DNA of 64,000 nt from Thalassotalea algicola (GCF_012932965.1 NZ_JABBXH010000004.1:62001-126000), one strand, 5' to 3'; counted from the stretch's first letter, positions 1 to 8,629 are shown. A program made the numbers and translations. Notes: generated by a model from the sequence alone, not told the origin.

Positions 1-936
1 TTTTTCACAGCGATAATTTTATTAGTTGGTTGTAAGTCGACATCCTCTTTTGTTGTGCCACCTGAATATTACGCGATTGACCAGCAGTCCTTATCTTCTC
101 ACGTCCATTATTTAGCAGATGATGCTTTAAAAGGTAGGGCGTCAAACACTGAAGGAAATGATCAAAGTGCTCTGTACATAGCAGAGCAGTTAGCTTCCTT
201 TAACATTTTAACTTTACCCGAACAGAAAAACTATTTAGTACCATTTAAACTAAAAAAACACTCTTCGTATATCGTCGGCAATAATGTGATCGGGTATAAA
301 AAGGGCACAGATAAAGCAAATCATTACATTATTCTATCTGCGCATTTTGATCATATAGGCCAAAAAGGTAATCGAATCTTTAATGGTGCAGATGACAATG
401 CTTCCGGTGTTTCAGGGCTATTGGAAATAGCTAAAACATTGGCTGCTCAAGAAACGAAATATAGCTTCATTTTTCTTTTTACTGATAGCGAAGAAATAAA
501 TTTAAGTGGCGCTAAAGCATTTACTAAAATGTTTCCTGATATCGTTAAACAAACTAAAGTGAATGTTAATTTGGACATGATTGCTGGTACAAATACGACT
601 AAGCAGCTACATATAGTAAGTTATAAAATAAATAAGCTGTTAAACCAGTCAAACGCTTCACTTTTTAAGCAACTTCGAAAAAAGTCGGCAGTTAAAGTAA
701 AAAAGGGTTTTAATCAGTCGAGAAAGTCTTTAGGAAGAAATCGAAACTGGAATATTGCTAGTGATCACGGTGCGTTTTACAAGTTAGGCGTACCATTTAT
801 TTATTATGGAGTAGGTGAACATGTTCATTACCACAGACCTACAGATAATTATGAAAACTTAAACAAGAAATTCTTGTGGCTCGCTAGCAATACCATTTAT
901 CAACACCTACGCTTTTTAGACAAACATATACAATAA
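1..936 (+). CDS. M28-family zinc metallopeptidase, lipoprotein (5' end outside window)
   Basis: The reading frame is open from base 1 and begins before the window, so the true start is missing. The first visible residues are a hydrophobic run ending in LLVGC, a lipobox with the cysteine at bases 31-33, so the mature protein should be a lipoprotein. The nearest in-window start-like codon is GTG at 55, but it lies after the lipobox and is not the real start. M28 (aminopeptidase Y/S-like) metal-binding motifs follow in order: HFDHIG, NGADDNASG, the acidic pair in TDSEE, NLDMI, and a late histidine near HVHYHRPTD. The family uses two zinc ions to remove N-terminal amino acids from peptides. Substrate is unknown. 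The family call is firm. Confidence 0.88.
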   Translation, partial: FFTAIILLVGCKSTSSFVVPPEYYAIDQQSLSSHVHYLADDALKGRASNTEGNDQSALYIAEQLASFNILTLPEQKNYLVPFKLKKHSSYIVGNNVIGYKKGTDKANHYIILSAHFDHIGQKGNRIFNGADDNASGVSGLLEIAKTLAAQETKYSFIFLFTDSEEINLSGAKAFTKMFPDIVKQTKVNVNLDMIAGTNTTKQLHIVSYKINKLLNQSNASLFKQLRKKSAVKVKKGFNQSRKSLGRNRNWNIASDHGAFYKLGVPFIYYGVGEHVHYHRPTDNYENLNKKFLWLASNTIYQHLRFLDKHIQ

Positions 937-1008
937 ATTAGTTAACCAATTAGTCAGGCTTTGTTAAAATAAGTTAAGTTAAAATGCTCGCATAAGGTAA
1001 TTTCCGTT

Positions 1009-1566
1009 ATGGAAAAGAAATTTATTTCAGCTCAAGAATTATTAGAAGATTCTTTTAGAGTTGCAGCAAAAGTGTATGAAGATGGTTTTCGACCAGAATT
1101 TATCGTTGGTATTTGGCGAGGTGGCGCACCTATTGGTATTGCCGTCCAAGAATATTTTGATTACAAACAAGTAGAGACCGACCATATAGCTGTACGTACA
1201 TCTTCTTATTACGGTATAAATCAGCAAAGTAAAGAAATTAAAGTGCATGGACTTCACTACATAATCGAAAATGCTAATGCGGAAGATCGTTTGCTAATTG
1301 TTGATGATGTTTTTGATTCAGGTCGAAGTATTGATGCGCTAATAAAGCAATTAAAAATCCTAATGCGTAATAATATGCCTAAAGATGTACGGATAGCATG
1401 CCCATGGTATAAACCAAAAAACTCAAAAGTAGACATAGTGCCAGACTACTATGTGCACGAATCAGAAGAGTGGTTGGTTTTCCCTCATGAACTATCAGGC
1501 TTAACGCCAGAAGAAATAGCTGAAGGTAAAACGGATCTTGCTAATATAAAAGATCTATTTATCTAG
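1009..1566 (+). CDS. Purine-type phosphoribosyltransferase
   Basis: This 185-residue protein has the type I phosphoribosyltransferase fold. The PRPP-binding loop is LLIVDDVFDSGRS, at about residues 95-107, and an early WRGGAPIG segment resembles the flexible-loop start of xanthine/hypoxanthine enzymes. The family joins a base to PRPP to make a nucleotide. A cytosolic role in purine salvage is likely, but the exact base cannot be told from the sequence. It stands alone, with about 70 bp upstream and a hairpin terminator just after the stop. Alternatives are xanthine-guanine or hypoxanthine phosphoribosyltransferase. Confidence 0.8.
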   Translation: MEKKFISAQELLEDSFRVAAKVYEDGFRPEFIVGIWRGGAPIGIAVQEYFDYKQVETDHIAVRTSSYYGINQQSKEIKVHGLHYIIENANAEDRLLIVDDVFDSGRSIDALIKQLKILMRNNMPKDVRIACPWYKPKNSKVDIVPDYYVHESEEWLVFPHELSGLTPEEIAEGKTDLANIKDLFI

Positions 1567-1583
1567 AATTCATTTGAATGTAA

Positions 1584-1615
1584 TAAAGCGCCAAGACAAT
1601 AAAAGGCGTTTTTTT
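1584..1615 (+). terminator. Rho-independent terminator after phosphoribosyltransferase
   Basis: GCGCC and GGCGT form a short stem (one G-T pair) with flanking A and T runs, followed by seven Ts. It sits about 20 bp after the stop codon. Confidence 0.6.
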
Positions 1616-1646
1616 ATATGTAATTGACAATAAAAAGAATAAAAAA

Positions 1647-2891
1647 ATGCATCTAAGAAAGTTAGTTCTATCATTGCTATTTTTATGTAATGTTTGTTTT
1701 GGTCAACAAACACTTGTACTGCTGTCAATTGATGGCTTTAGTCATGATTACATAGAAAAATACAAACCAAAGCACTTAACACAATTAGCTAAAGCTGGTG
1801 TACAAAGTGAAGGGTTAATTCCTGTCTATCCGACTAAAACATTTCCAAATCACTTATCTATAGTTACCGGTAAATACCCAGCAAATCATGGTATTTTTCA
1901 TAATAGCTTTTATCACCGAGAACTCGATGATGTTTACGCTATGGGAAAAGGTAAACATCAACCTAAATGGTTAACTGCAAAACCAATTTGGGTGTATGCT
2001 GAAAAACAAGGAGTTAAAGCTGCATCGTTCTTTTGGCCAGAATCTGAAGCGTTAATCGATAACACACGTCCTAGTAAATATTATTCTTATGATGGCAATA
2101 TTTCTAATATTCAACGAGTTGAAGAGATAGAGAACTGGCTTATCGGTAAAGACGGATTTTCGCCTCAGTTCATCACTTCCTATTTTTCAATTGTAGATGA
2201 TGCCGGACATGATTTTGGACCAGACTCAAATCAGGTTGCAAAAGCAATTAGAGAAGTTGATGAATTAATAGGGCGATTAGCTCACTTTATAAAAACTGTC
2301 GACAAACCAATAAATCTAGTGATTGTTTCTGATCATGGCATGGTTAACGTTGACAAAATACACGAAATAAATACAGCGAAGTTAACACGAACGTTTTCAA
2401 GTGATATTAAAGTAGTGAAAGGGGGATCGCAGTTATTTCTATATAGTAATAATAAAGAAGCAATTAAAGATGCTACCAATCAGTTGGATAATCATTTAAC
2501 TAAATTCTCTGATAATGACAAACCTTTTAAAATAGTGACCGAAGTCAATGCTCCTACCTCTTGGCATATCAATTGGTTGAAACCTTTTACTCCAGACATA
2601 ATCGTCGATGCAAAGCCACCTCATACTTTTTCTTATAGTAATAGCCATTACAGTGCATTAGGGAATCATGGCTTTGCACCTGAATATAGCTCAAGCTTGA
2701 ACGGGATTTTTATTGCTCAAGGACCAGCATTTAAACATAATCTCGTAATAGAACCATTTGAAAATATTCATTTATTTCCAGTGTTTAGCAAGGTTTTAAA
2801 CTTAGAATTTTCACAAGAGCAACAAAAGTCTTTTGATGGGGATTTTTCAAGGCTAAATAAAATTTTCAAATTAGAAAACGATGAAAACTAA
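1647..2891 (+). CDS. Secreted nucleotide pyrophosphatase/phosphodiesterase (NPP, alkaline phosphatase superfamily)
   Basis: This 414-residue protein has a clear signal peptide (MHLRKL, then a hydrophobic core ending CFGQQ). NPP-family metal and nucleophile motifs appear in order: LLSIDGF (first metal Asp), PTKTFPNHLSIVTG (nucleophile Thr), DDAGHDFGP, VIVSDHGM, and the late GNHGFAP histidine. Known members hydrolyse phosphodiester or pyrophosphate bonds in nucleotides and related molecules, outside the cytoplasm. It heads a tight four-gene group: its last 11 bases overlap the next gene. What the three downstream genes have to do with a secreted phosphodiesterase is not clear. The family call is strong; the natural substrate is unknown. 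Confidence 0.9.
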   Translation: MHLRKLVLSLLFLCNVCFGQQTLVLLSIDGFSHDYIEKYKPKHLTQLAKAGVQSEGLIPVYPTKTFPNHLSIVTGKYPANHGIFHNSFYHRELDDVYAMGKGKHQPKWLTAKPIWVYAEKQGVKAASFFWPESEALIDNTRPSKYYSYDGNISNIQRVEEIENWLIGKDGFSPQFITSYFSIVDDAGHDFGPDSNQVAKAIREVDELIGRLAHFIKTVDKPINLVIVSDHGMVNVDKIHEINTAKLTRTFSSDIKVVKGGSQLFLYSNNKEAIKDATNQLDNHLTKFSDNDKPFKIVTEVNAPTSWHINWLKPFTPDIIVDAKPPHTFSYSNSHYSALGNHGFAPEYSSSLNGIFIAQGPAFKHNLVIEPFENIHLFPVFSKVLNLEFSQEQQKSFDGDFSRLNKIFKLENDEN

Positions 2892-3348
2892 CACAGAATT
2901 ATGTTTAGATTTTAGCATAATTCCAGGCTTCCAAGTTGCGTCTGGAAAAGCAGAAAATAGCCCGTATCCAAAAGGAACTATTGCTTTACAAGCACCATAT
3001 TTTAAAGATCAGGGAATAAATTTAGATGGTTTTTATAAGGGAACTATAAATGCCGAGTTTAATTGTGATGTCATTACAATAGACAAATATGATTATAAAG
3101 TAGATCAATTGACCTGGTGTCAGGGGGTTGCACCAGAAACGTTTATTTTTATATCTTGCAAAGTGCAATTTAAAGAAAAACACTATCCTGCGTTTATTTA
3201 TCATCCTATTGGCGAAACAAAAATAGGGCACTTGCAACCGCAAAACTGTTTAGAAATTGTAGCGCCTTTTATAAATGGCCTAGAATATGGTTCGCAAGCT
3301 AAACTGGTAATCAGCAATAACTATCTTACGTTGAAACAAAATGGTTAA
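2881..3348 (+). CDS. Uncharacterised 155-residue protein
   Basis: I do not recognise this protein. It is a small soluble protein with no signal peptide or membrane segment, and mostly beta-prone sequence. A central segment reads GFYKGTINAEF, and the C-terminal third repeats hydrophobic strands (FIYHPIGETKIGH, NCLEIVAPFI). The pattern of a glycine-rich strand then G-T-I/L-N is faintly like the CTP-dependent riboflavin kinase fold, but no nucleotide-binding motif can be claimed. It overlaps the preceding gene by 11 bp and the following one by 8 bp, so translation is very likely coupled. Confidence 0.6.
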   Translation: MKTNTELCLDFSIIPGFQVASGKAENSPYPKGTIALQAPYFKDQGINLDGFYKGTINAEFNCDVITIDKYDYKVDQLTWCQGVAPETFIFISCKVQFKEKHYPAFIYHPIGETKIGHLQPQNCLEIVAPFINGLEYGSQAKLVISNNYLTLKQNG

Positions 3349-3985
3349 TAGATACATCGATTTAACAACATGGCATCGTAAAAATCATTTTGAGTTTTAT
3401 AAAGGTTTTGAACAACCTTGTTTTAATATCTGTTTAACCATTGATGTAACGGAAGCAATTAAATTTGCTAATAAACATAACGTATCTAAGTTATTTACAT
3501 TGCTATACCTATCAAGCAAAGCATGCAATAACGTTGAAGCATTTAAACTTAGAATTTCCGCTAGTGGCAAACCTTATAAATTAAACAAAGTCCACCCATC
3601 AGCAACATTGATGAATAATGAGGAATTGTTTTCTTTTTGTAATTTTAAATTTGACGAAGACTTTGAAAATTTTATCCATGAATCAAATAAGAACAAATTA
3701 CATGAATTAGCTAAACCAGCGTTAAGCGAAGTTGAAAATAGGGAAGATTTAATATTTTACTCTATTATTCCTTGGCTGTCGTTTACCAGCTTTAGCCATG
3801 CTCAATCAAAGGAATGCCAAGACATTCCTAAAATAGTATTTGGTAAATTTAATTATCAGCAAGATAAAATTACTATGCCAATATCTGTAGAATTACATCA
3901 TGCACTCGCAGATGGTTTAGATGTGGCCAAGTATATTCAAGCTTTTGAAAATGAAATTTCTACTTGTCATGAGATAAAGCTTTGA
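3341..3985 (+). CDS. Chloramphenicol acetyltransferase-like acyltransferase
   Basis: This 214-residue protein matches the CAT fold (type A family) from end to end. It starts with a YIDL..W.RK.HFE.. segment as in classical CATs and ends with the catalytic HHALADG motif, at about residues 187-193. In this family the first histidine deprotonates the acceptor and the Asp keeps the site in shape, so the key residues are present. Authentic CATs acetylate chloramphenicol with acetyl-CoA. Many chromosomal relatives have unknown acceptors, and nothing nearby suggests mobile resistance. It overlaps both neighbours (8 bp and 4 bp), so it belongs to the 1647-4860 operon. An antibiotic-resistance role should not be assumed. 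Confidence 0.82.
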   Translation: MVNRYIDLTTWHRKNHFEFYKGFEQPCFNICLTIDVTEAIKFANKHNVSKLFTLLYLSSKACNNVEAFKLRISASGKPYKLNKVHPSATLMNNEELFSFCNFKFDEDFENFIHESNKNKLHELAKPALSEVENREDLIFYSIIPWLSFTSFSHAQSKECQDIPKIVFGKFNYQQDKITMPISVELHHALADGLDVAKYIQAFENEISTCHEIKL

Positions 3986-4860
3986 GCAAACAAAACCGCA
4001 GAACCAAAGCCGCTCTTACGTTAAGAAAATTTATCTCAGTCCAATGGCTAGCCTTTGAAAATCAATTTATTAAGAGAAAAGTTCGACGGCTAAGTAGAAG
4101 TCAATTTAACGCATTGGACAATGAAATAGAAAGTATTATCAATAGTACTAACAGCAACATTCGTATACTTAGCAATTATAAAAAACAACTCAAAAAGGGC
4201 GCTCATATTACATTCGATTATGTGAACTCTTTAGCTGCACAGCATCAAAACTATCTAGACTTATCCGCTAGAAAAGATGAAGACTTGGCAAAAGTACTCT
4301 TTATTACAGAAGAAGAACAAACCAAATTTGTACAAAGTGCTATCTCTAAGCATAATTTTATCCAATCCGGAGAATTTCTTCATGGGTTACTATCAGTCAA
4401 AGCCCAAGGAAAGACTGTATTTCGTTCAGCGCTTATCGAAGGCAAAGTGATAAAGGATGTTAGACAACGACTAGTTAGAATTGAACATTGCAAAGCGGTT
4501 AAGTTAGATAATGAACGTGATCAAATTGACTCCGCATTAAAGGAATATATTTTTAAGTTACTTATAGAGCAAATTAGATTATCACTTAAACCAGACCTAA
4601 TTGAGCCATACGGTAAAAACACTAATCATAAAAATACGATTGATAAAAACACGCCAACTGAAGACTTAGCAAAATTAAATACATGTTTAGCTAACCCTGA
4701 ACAGTTTATATCGATAGTTAAACAAGAAGTTGAACTAGATAAATATTACACGGTAGTTGAACGACCAGGCCAATGCGTAGCTTTCAAATTTCATATTGCT
4801 ACATTAAATAAAAAGATTGGTTCGTCAGAGCATTTGGTTTTATTTTCTACTAAAGGTTAG
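3982..4860 (+). CDS. Uncharacterised 292-residue protein, basic N-terminus
   Basis: I do not recognise this protein. The N-terminus is strongly basic (KQNRRTKAALTLRKF, then KRKVRRLSR), followed by mostly helical, charged sequence with no signal peptide or membrane segment. Residues 215-230 are a low-complexity stretch rich in N, K and T, likely a linker. The start is a TTG that shares bases with the TGA stop of the previous gene (a 4-bp TTGA overlap), which argues for coupled translation. It is the last gene of the operon, with no strong terminator behind it. A nucleic-acid or membrane-surface contact through the basic end is possible but unproven. Confidence 0.55.
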   Translation: MSKQNRRTKAALTLRKFISVQWLAFENQFIKRKVRRLSRSQFNALDNEIESIINSTNSNIRILSNYKKQLKKGAHITFDYVNSLAAQHQNYLDLSARKDEDLAKVLFITEEEQTKFVQSAISKHNFIQSGEFLHGLLSVKAQGKTVFRSALIEGKVIKDVRQRLVRIEHCKAVKLDNERDQIDSALKEYIFKLLIEQIRLSLKPDLIEPYGKNTNHKNTIDKNTPTEDLAKLNTCLANPEQFISIVKQEVELDKYYTVVERPGQCVAFKFHIATLNKKIGSSEHLVLFSTKG

Positions 4861-5263
4861 TATGAAGTTTGTTTAAATATGTTAGTTGCTCTAACTGATA
4901 ACTAGTAAATTACGTGACTAATGGTTATCAATTAAATACTACTTGAATATTACGCCGTATAAGGACATAATCTTTTAAAATCGTGATTTTAATAAGTAAT
5001 GAATATGTGTGTCTAGAGGCCCTTATCTATAAGGTTTTAGATAAAACGCCTAATTATAGCCCTAATCTTTTGATTTGATTATGTTTGTTTAAATTACTTA
5101 ATGTATTGGCGCAAAGCCCGTAAACTCTGGGTTTATAGACTAACGCAGGAGTTTTTAGCGTAATTCTCTGTGAATTTTAGCTATCATGGTAAGTAATTAG
5201 TCTCTATTTTTTACGTAGCGTTACGTTACTGTTGTTAAATTATAATGTGAATTTTGGTGATAC
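4861..5263. other. 403-bp leader region rich in inverted repeats, upstream of recombinase
   Basis: No gene is visible here. Visible structures: CCTTATCTATAAGG (5021-5034), where CCTTAT pairs with ATAAGG; a competing hairpin TTATCTA (5023-5029) with TAGATAA (5038-5044); and a 9-bp inverted pair AATTACTTA (5092-5100) with TAAGTAATT (5190-5198). The last pair grows to 12 bp with a 2-base bulge (ATG with CAT). Inside it, AAACTC pairs with GAGTTT. A third TAAGTAAT lies at 4993-5000. Such a set could be recombinase binding or crossover sites, or only transcript structure. GGTGA at about 5253 is a plausible ribosome site for the recombinase ATG. Confidence 0.5.
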
Positions 5264-6160
5264 ATGTTTTCTTATCAATCCGCTTCTCAAGTTTATTTGC
5301 TATCTCTTCAGTCTGCGCAATCACGTGTCACGATGGATTCTTTACTGAATGTTGTTTCCTGGCAATTGCAAAAGAAAAAATCACATAAAAGCGTCGATTG
5401 GTCAAAATTACATTACCAGCAAATTCTAATGGTCATTTCTCATTTATCAGAACAAGGAAAGTCGCCAGCAACAATTAATGTCTATTTGTCTGCACTTAAA
5501 GGTGTTGCTAAAGAAGCTTGGCGCTTAAAACAAATTAGCGTTGAGGATTACCAGCATATAAAAGAAATTAAACGTATTAAAGGCTCCCGATCATCAAAAG
5601 GACGTGCGCTAGATTTAGATGAGTTAAACAAGCTTATTGATTACTGCATGATGCAAGATGGTGTTATTGCAATGCGCGATGCTGCAGTTGTAGCTTTAGT
5701 TTATGGCGCGGGATTGCGTAGACATGAAGCTGCTGGTTTATTATTGTCAGATTTAGACTTAACTGAAGCCACCTTAAGAGTACTAGGTAAAGGTAACAAA
5801 GAACGAGTAAATGCCCTACACCCAAGGATCCTTGAGATCCTTGATGTATGGTTGTCTGAACGAGGATTCGAGCCGGGACCTTTATTTTTAAGGGCTAGAA
5901 AAGGGAATCGTTTAGTTAATGAACCTATTTCAGGACAAACAATTTACGATATTATCATTCGTCGATATAAAGATGCGGGGTTAAAACGCTTAACGCCACA
6001 TGACTTAAGACGAACTTTCGCTACAAAATTATTAGAAAATGGCGAGGATGTATTTGTTGTACAAGACCTAATGGGCCATTCGTCAGTCGAAACAACTAAA
6101 AACTATGATAGACGAAGTGATAAAGCCAAAAATAAAGCTGCTCGTGCCCTACCTTTCTAA
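5264..6160 (+). CDS. Tyrosine recombinase/integrase, solitary
   Basis: This 298-residue site-specific recombinase has all the catalytic residues of the family. The first Arg is in GAGLRRHEAAG, the HxxR box in TPHDLRRTFAT, the second His in MGHSS, and the nucleophile Tyr in NYDRRSD close to the C-terminus. The N-terminal 100 residues form the SAM-like core-binding domain (SPATINVYLSALKGVAKEAW). It lacks the extra helix that marks integron integrases. It is not the housekeeping XerC/XerD by context: no xer neighbours and no tRNA target. Its stop overlaps the convergent downstream gene by 4 bp, so no cargo or downstream attachment site separates them. The substrate could be the repeat-rich leader. 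Confidence 0.88.
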   Translation: MFSYQSASQVYLLSLQSAQSRVTMDSLLNVVSWQLQKKKSHKSVDWSKLHYQQILMVISHLSEQGKSPATINVYLSALKGVAKEAWRLKQISVEDYQHIKEIKRIKGSRSSKGRALDLDELNKLIDYCMMQDGVIAMRDAAVVALVYGAGLRRHEAAGLLLSDLDLTEATLRVLGKGNKERVNALHPRILEILDVWLSERGFEPGPLFLRARKGNRLVNEPISGQTIYDIIIRRYKDAGLKRLTPHDLRRTFATKLLENGEDVFVVQDLMGHSSVETTKNYDRRSDKAKNKAARALPF

Positions 6161-6924
6161 CCGTTAATTTTGCTCCATTTGTTTGAAATTTCTTTTAATT
6201 TTCCATTTGATTTTAAATGTTTAATGGCATTATTTATCTTATCTAGCGTTATTGTAGACGTAGATTTTTTGCTCAACATTATATAAATATCATCCTGATA
6301 AATAGTTAATGGGTGTATTTCAAACTGTCCATCAAGTTTATATTTTTTTACAAACGCCTTTAACGTAATTGGATCTACTAGAAATCCGTCTATATGGCCC
6401 TTATTTAGTTGCTTAACATTTTCTTCAATATCAATAACTTCACTGATATTGTTATGAAAATTCTTTTTGGTGATTAATTTGGCATACTGCTCACCGTAAT
6501 AATAACCGCTTTCAACACCAATTAAATAATCACTATCGCTTAGGTCTGCTAACGTATTGAGCTTAATACGTTTGGTGTCTCCACGTTTTACTACTAAATT
6601 AACCAGTTCTTTACGATACGGTAAACTAAAATAGGCATATTCTTCACGTTCAGATGTTTTACTAGCACCCATGGCAATATCCATGTGTCCAGCTTTAATC
6701 ATCATTAAATGGCGCTTCCATGGAAGTTCAGTAATTGAATAGTTGATATTAGCTTGTGAGAGGATTGCGTCGAAAGATTCAATATCTAATCCAATAAGTT
6801 GGTTTTTATTATTGTGATATTGGTATGGATACCATAGTTCCCAGCCAGCATTTAACTTTTCTTGTGCATTGGCCAATATAGGTAGAATTAGAAATAAGCT
6901 AAGAACTAAGTATTTTTTATTCAT
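6157..6924 (-). CDS. Periplasmic solute-binding protein, amino-acid type (SBP family 3)
   Basis: This 255-residue protein has a signal peptide (MNKKYLVLSLF, cleavage likely after NAQ). It shows the SBP_bac_3 pattern: an early WYPYQYHNN segment, GLDIESFDAIL, LPWKRHL, the GHMDIAMGASKTSERE hinge region, and a late IDGFLVDP. Classical members deliver amino acids to ABC permeases, but no permease or ATPase gene is nearby. It may act with a distant transporter or as a sensor, as is common in Alteromonadales. It sits 3 bp after the M23 peptidase and is the last gene of the pyrC operon, meeting the recombinase tail to tail. Confidence 0.82.
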   Translation of the reverse strand: MNKKYLVLSLFLILPILANAQEKLNAGWELWYPYQYHNNKNQLIGLDIESFDAILSQANINYSITELPWKRHLMMIKAGHMDIAMGASKTSEREEYAYFSLPYRKELVNLVVKRGDTKRIKLNTLADLSDSDYLIGVESGYYYGEQYAKLITKKNFHNNISEVIDIEENVKQLNKGHIDGFLVDPITLKAFVKKYKLDGQFEIHPLTIYQDDIYIMLSKKSTSTITLDKINNAIKHLKSNGKLKEISNKWSKING

Positions 6925-6927
6925 TTA

Positions 6928-7746
6928 TTATTTTAGTAGTTTTAACGCAAGTGCTGGGTCTAATCTAGTTTGATACCAATTAATACGCCAATCTAAATGG
7001 GGCCCTGTTGAGCGCCCTGTTGAACCAACCGCTGCAACAACATCTCCTTGGTTGACAGTATCACCTACTTTTACATAACTATCACTTAAGTGCAAAAACG
7101 TAGAAGTAACACCATGTCCATGATCGATAATAAGTGTTCCACCAGAATAAAACATGTCTGGAACATTTAACGTTACTATTCCACTAGCTGGAGCCTTAAC
7201 AGGGTCTCCTTTTTTACCTGCATAGTCCAAACCATAATGCGGAGTTTTTGGAACGCCATTGTAGATGCGCTGACTACCATAAACTCCAGTAATTGCACCA
7301 GCCATAGGCGCATTAAATCCTTGAGCAAAATAAGTATTGTCGCTTGAAATAGCTCTAGCTGCTTTTACTTGAGAGCTATCTTTTTTAGCCCTGGCTACTG
7401 CTTTTGGGTTTGGGTTCATTATGCTTTTTTTGATACCATTAACACGCTGAATTTTATATTCGCGAGCTTTTGGCGTCATTGTTTTAATTTCTTCAACGCC
7501 TTCGCTATTTACCACTCTTAATTGGTAGTTTGATTTATCGTCTCGACCGAAACCAAAAGCAAAGTAACCATCTTTACTGACTTTTAATTCTTTATCATTA
7601 AGATATACAGAGGCCCCTTGCTCAGTTTGGCCTACGATAAGACCTCCCTGTGAAATATCACCATTGAGTTTAACTTTAGCATTAGCAGATAAACTAAAAA
7701 TTAATGGAATACTTATAAAAGTCGCACGAATTACATTACTGAACAT
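6928..7746 (-). CDS. M23-family peptidoglycan endopeptidase (LytM domain)
   Basis: I place the start at the ATG at 7746, which puts the signal peptide MFSNVIRATFISIPLIFSLS at the N-terminus. The upstream ATG at 7785 would add 13 residues and overlap the next gene by 50 bp instead of 11. The mature part has an Ig-like N-terminal region and then the LytM domain. Metal ligands are in HYGLDYAG, FLHLS and GPHLDWRIN. The last site is HLD rather than the usual HLH, a variant seen in gammaproteobacterial members. The enzyme should cut peptide cross-links in the cell wall from the periplasm. Confidence 0.85.
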   Translation of the reverse strand: MFSNVIRATFISIPLIFSLSANAKVKLNGDISQGGLIVGQTEQGASVYLNDKELKVSKDGYFAFGFGRDDKSNYQLRVVNSEGVEEIKTMTPKAREYKIQRVNGIKKSIMNPNPKAVARAKKDSSQVKAARAISSDNTYFAQGFNAPMAGAITGVYGSQRIYNGVPKTPHYGLDYAGKKGDPVKAPASGIVTLNVPDMFYSGGTLIIDHGHGVTSTFLHLSDSYVKVGDTVNQGDVVAAVGSTGRSTGPHLDWRINWYQTRLDPALALKLLK

Positions 7747-8620
7747 GTGCAATGGCTCCCTTACCGACACCTTCATAGGCAACAACCGTTATTTCATTTT
7801 CATTATTTAATGACTTTAATTGTCTAGCGATAAAGTCGGCTAATAGTTCAACTGTAGAGTCGCAATCTACAATCTCAAGCACTCCTGATTCTACGGCAAT
7901 ATCGAAGCGTCCTTGCGGAGCCATATAAGCGAAGTAACGGTGATCGGGATTCACATTCTCTAAAGCATATGAGGATAGCTCAATGTTTTCTTTAGTAACT
8001 TCGTCAGAATCAGTCGCAATATAAATATCTTGCCAGCGTTTACACCAATAATTTTCTAAAGAATGATCTCTAGCGCCATCTTTAAATAGTTCTATTTTCG
8101 AACGATGGCCATGTGCAATTCGCTGACAATTGCCGTCATGCTTTTTCAAACCGTGAGTATAATGGTAAAAATCAGAATCAATTACTTCTGGCCTTAATCT
8201 AATTGTTAAGCCACTTACATTGCTTGGCAACTGTTGCTTTATAACATTAGTGAGATGTTTTGTAACAGATTCAATGGTGATTTCTGCACCTTCTATGCCT
8301 GCAAAGGCACTTACTGGAGATTGTAAGTAAAAACTTGCACGTTTAGAGGAAAAGTCAACAAACTCGTGCCCTTCACGCGCCCCTTCTTGGGTTACGCGTA
8401 ACGTTCCAGAGTTTAATGGAAGTAATAATTTGTGATCGACAGCATCATCAATTATCGCTTTGATTTGTTTTTTAACGACACCAAAATCTAAGACCATGCT
8501 CATTTCGTTAAGACAGCCTTCAAGTAGTACATCTACTATCCAGCTTTCACCAACAATCCCGCGTTGCTCACAAAGGTAAGAGAAATCAATTACCGTTAAA
8601 TCATTTACAAATAACTGCAC
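7736..8620 (-). CDS. 6-pyruvoyl-tetrahydropterin synthase/QueD-like protein, two-part
   Basis: This 294-residue protein is more than twice the length of QueD (about 120). Motifs of the 6-pyruvoyltetrahydropterin synthase fold are split between two halves. Residues 1-75 carry the C-terminal signature (MVLDFGVVKK and DHKLLLP) but no zinc histidines. The second half carries the zinc set (YHYTHGLKKHDGNC and HGHRS) and later DHRYFAY. Family enzymes use 7,8-dihydroneopterin triphosphate in queuosine or pterin pathways. It is 9 bp from pyrC, but no other queuosine gene is near. A carboxy-tetrahydropterin synthase is the most likely activity; a diverged pterin enzyme is possible. Confidence 0.75.
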   Translation of the reverse strand: MQLFVNDLTVIDFSYLCEQRGIVGESWIVDVLLEGCLNEMSMVLDFGVVKKQIKAIIDDAVDHKLLLPLNSGTLRVTQEGAREGHEFVDFSSKRASFYLQSPVSAFAGIEGAEITIESVTKHLTNVIKQQLPSNVSGLTIRLRPEVIDSDFYHYTHGLKKHDGNCQRIAHGHRSKIELFKDGARDHSLENYWCKRWQDIYIATDSDEVTKENIELSSYALENVNPDHRYFAYMAPQGRFDIAVESGVLEIVDCDSTVELLADFIARQLKSLNNENEITVVAYEGVGKGAIAHVQ

Positions 8621-8629
8621 TGCCGTCCC

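Noticed and set aside
3341-3985. Mobile chloramphenicol-resistance gene
   Set aside because: It is embedded by overlaps in a chromosomal operon, with no insertion sequence or integron nearby. A CAT fold alone does not show drug resistance.
4861-6160. Integron integrase with attI-like leader
   Set aside because: The recombinase lacks the integron-specific extra helix, and no attC cassettes or convincing core sites flank it.
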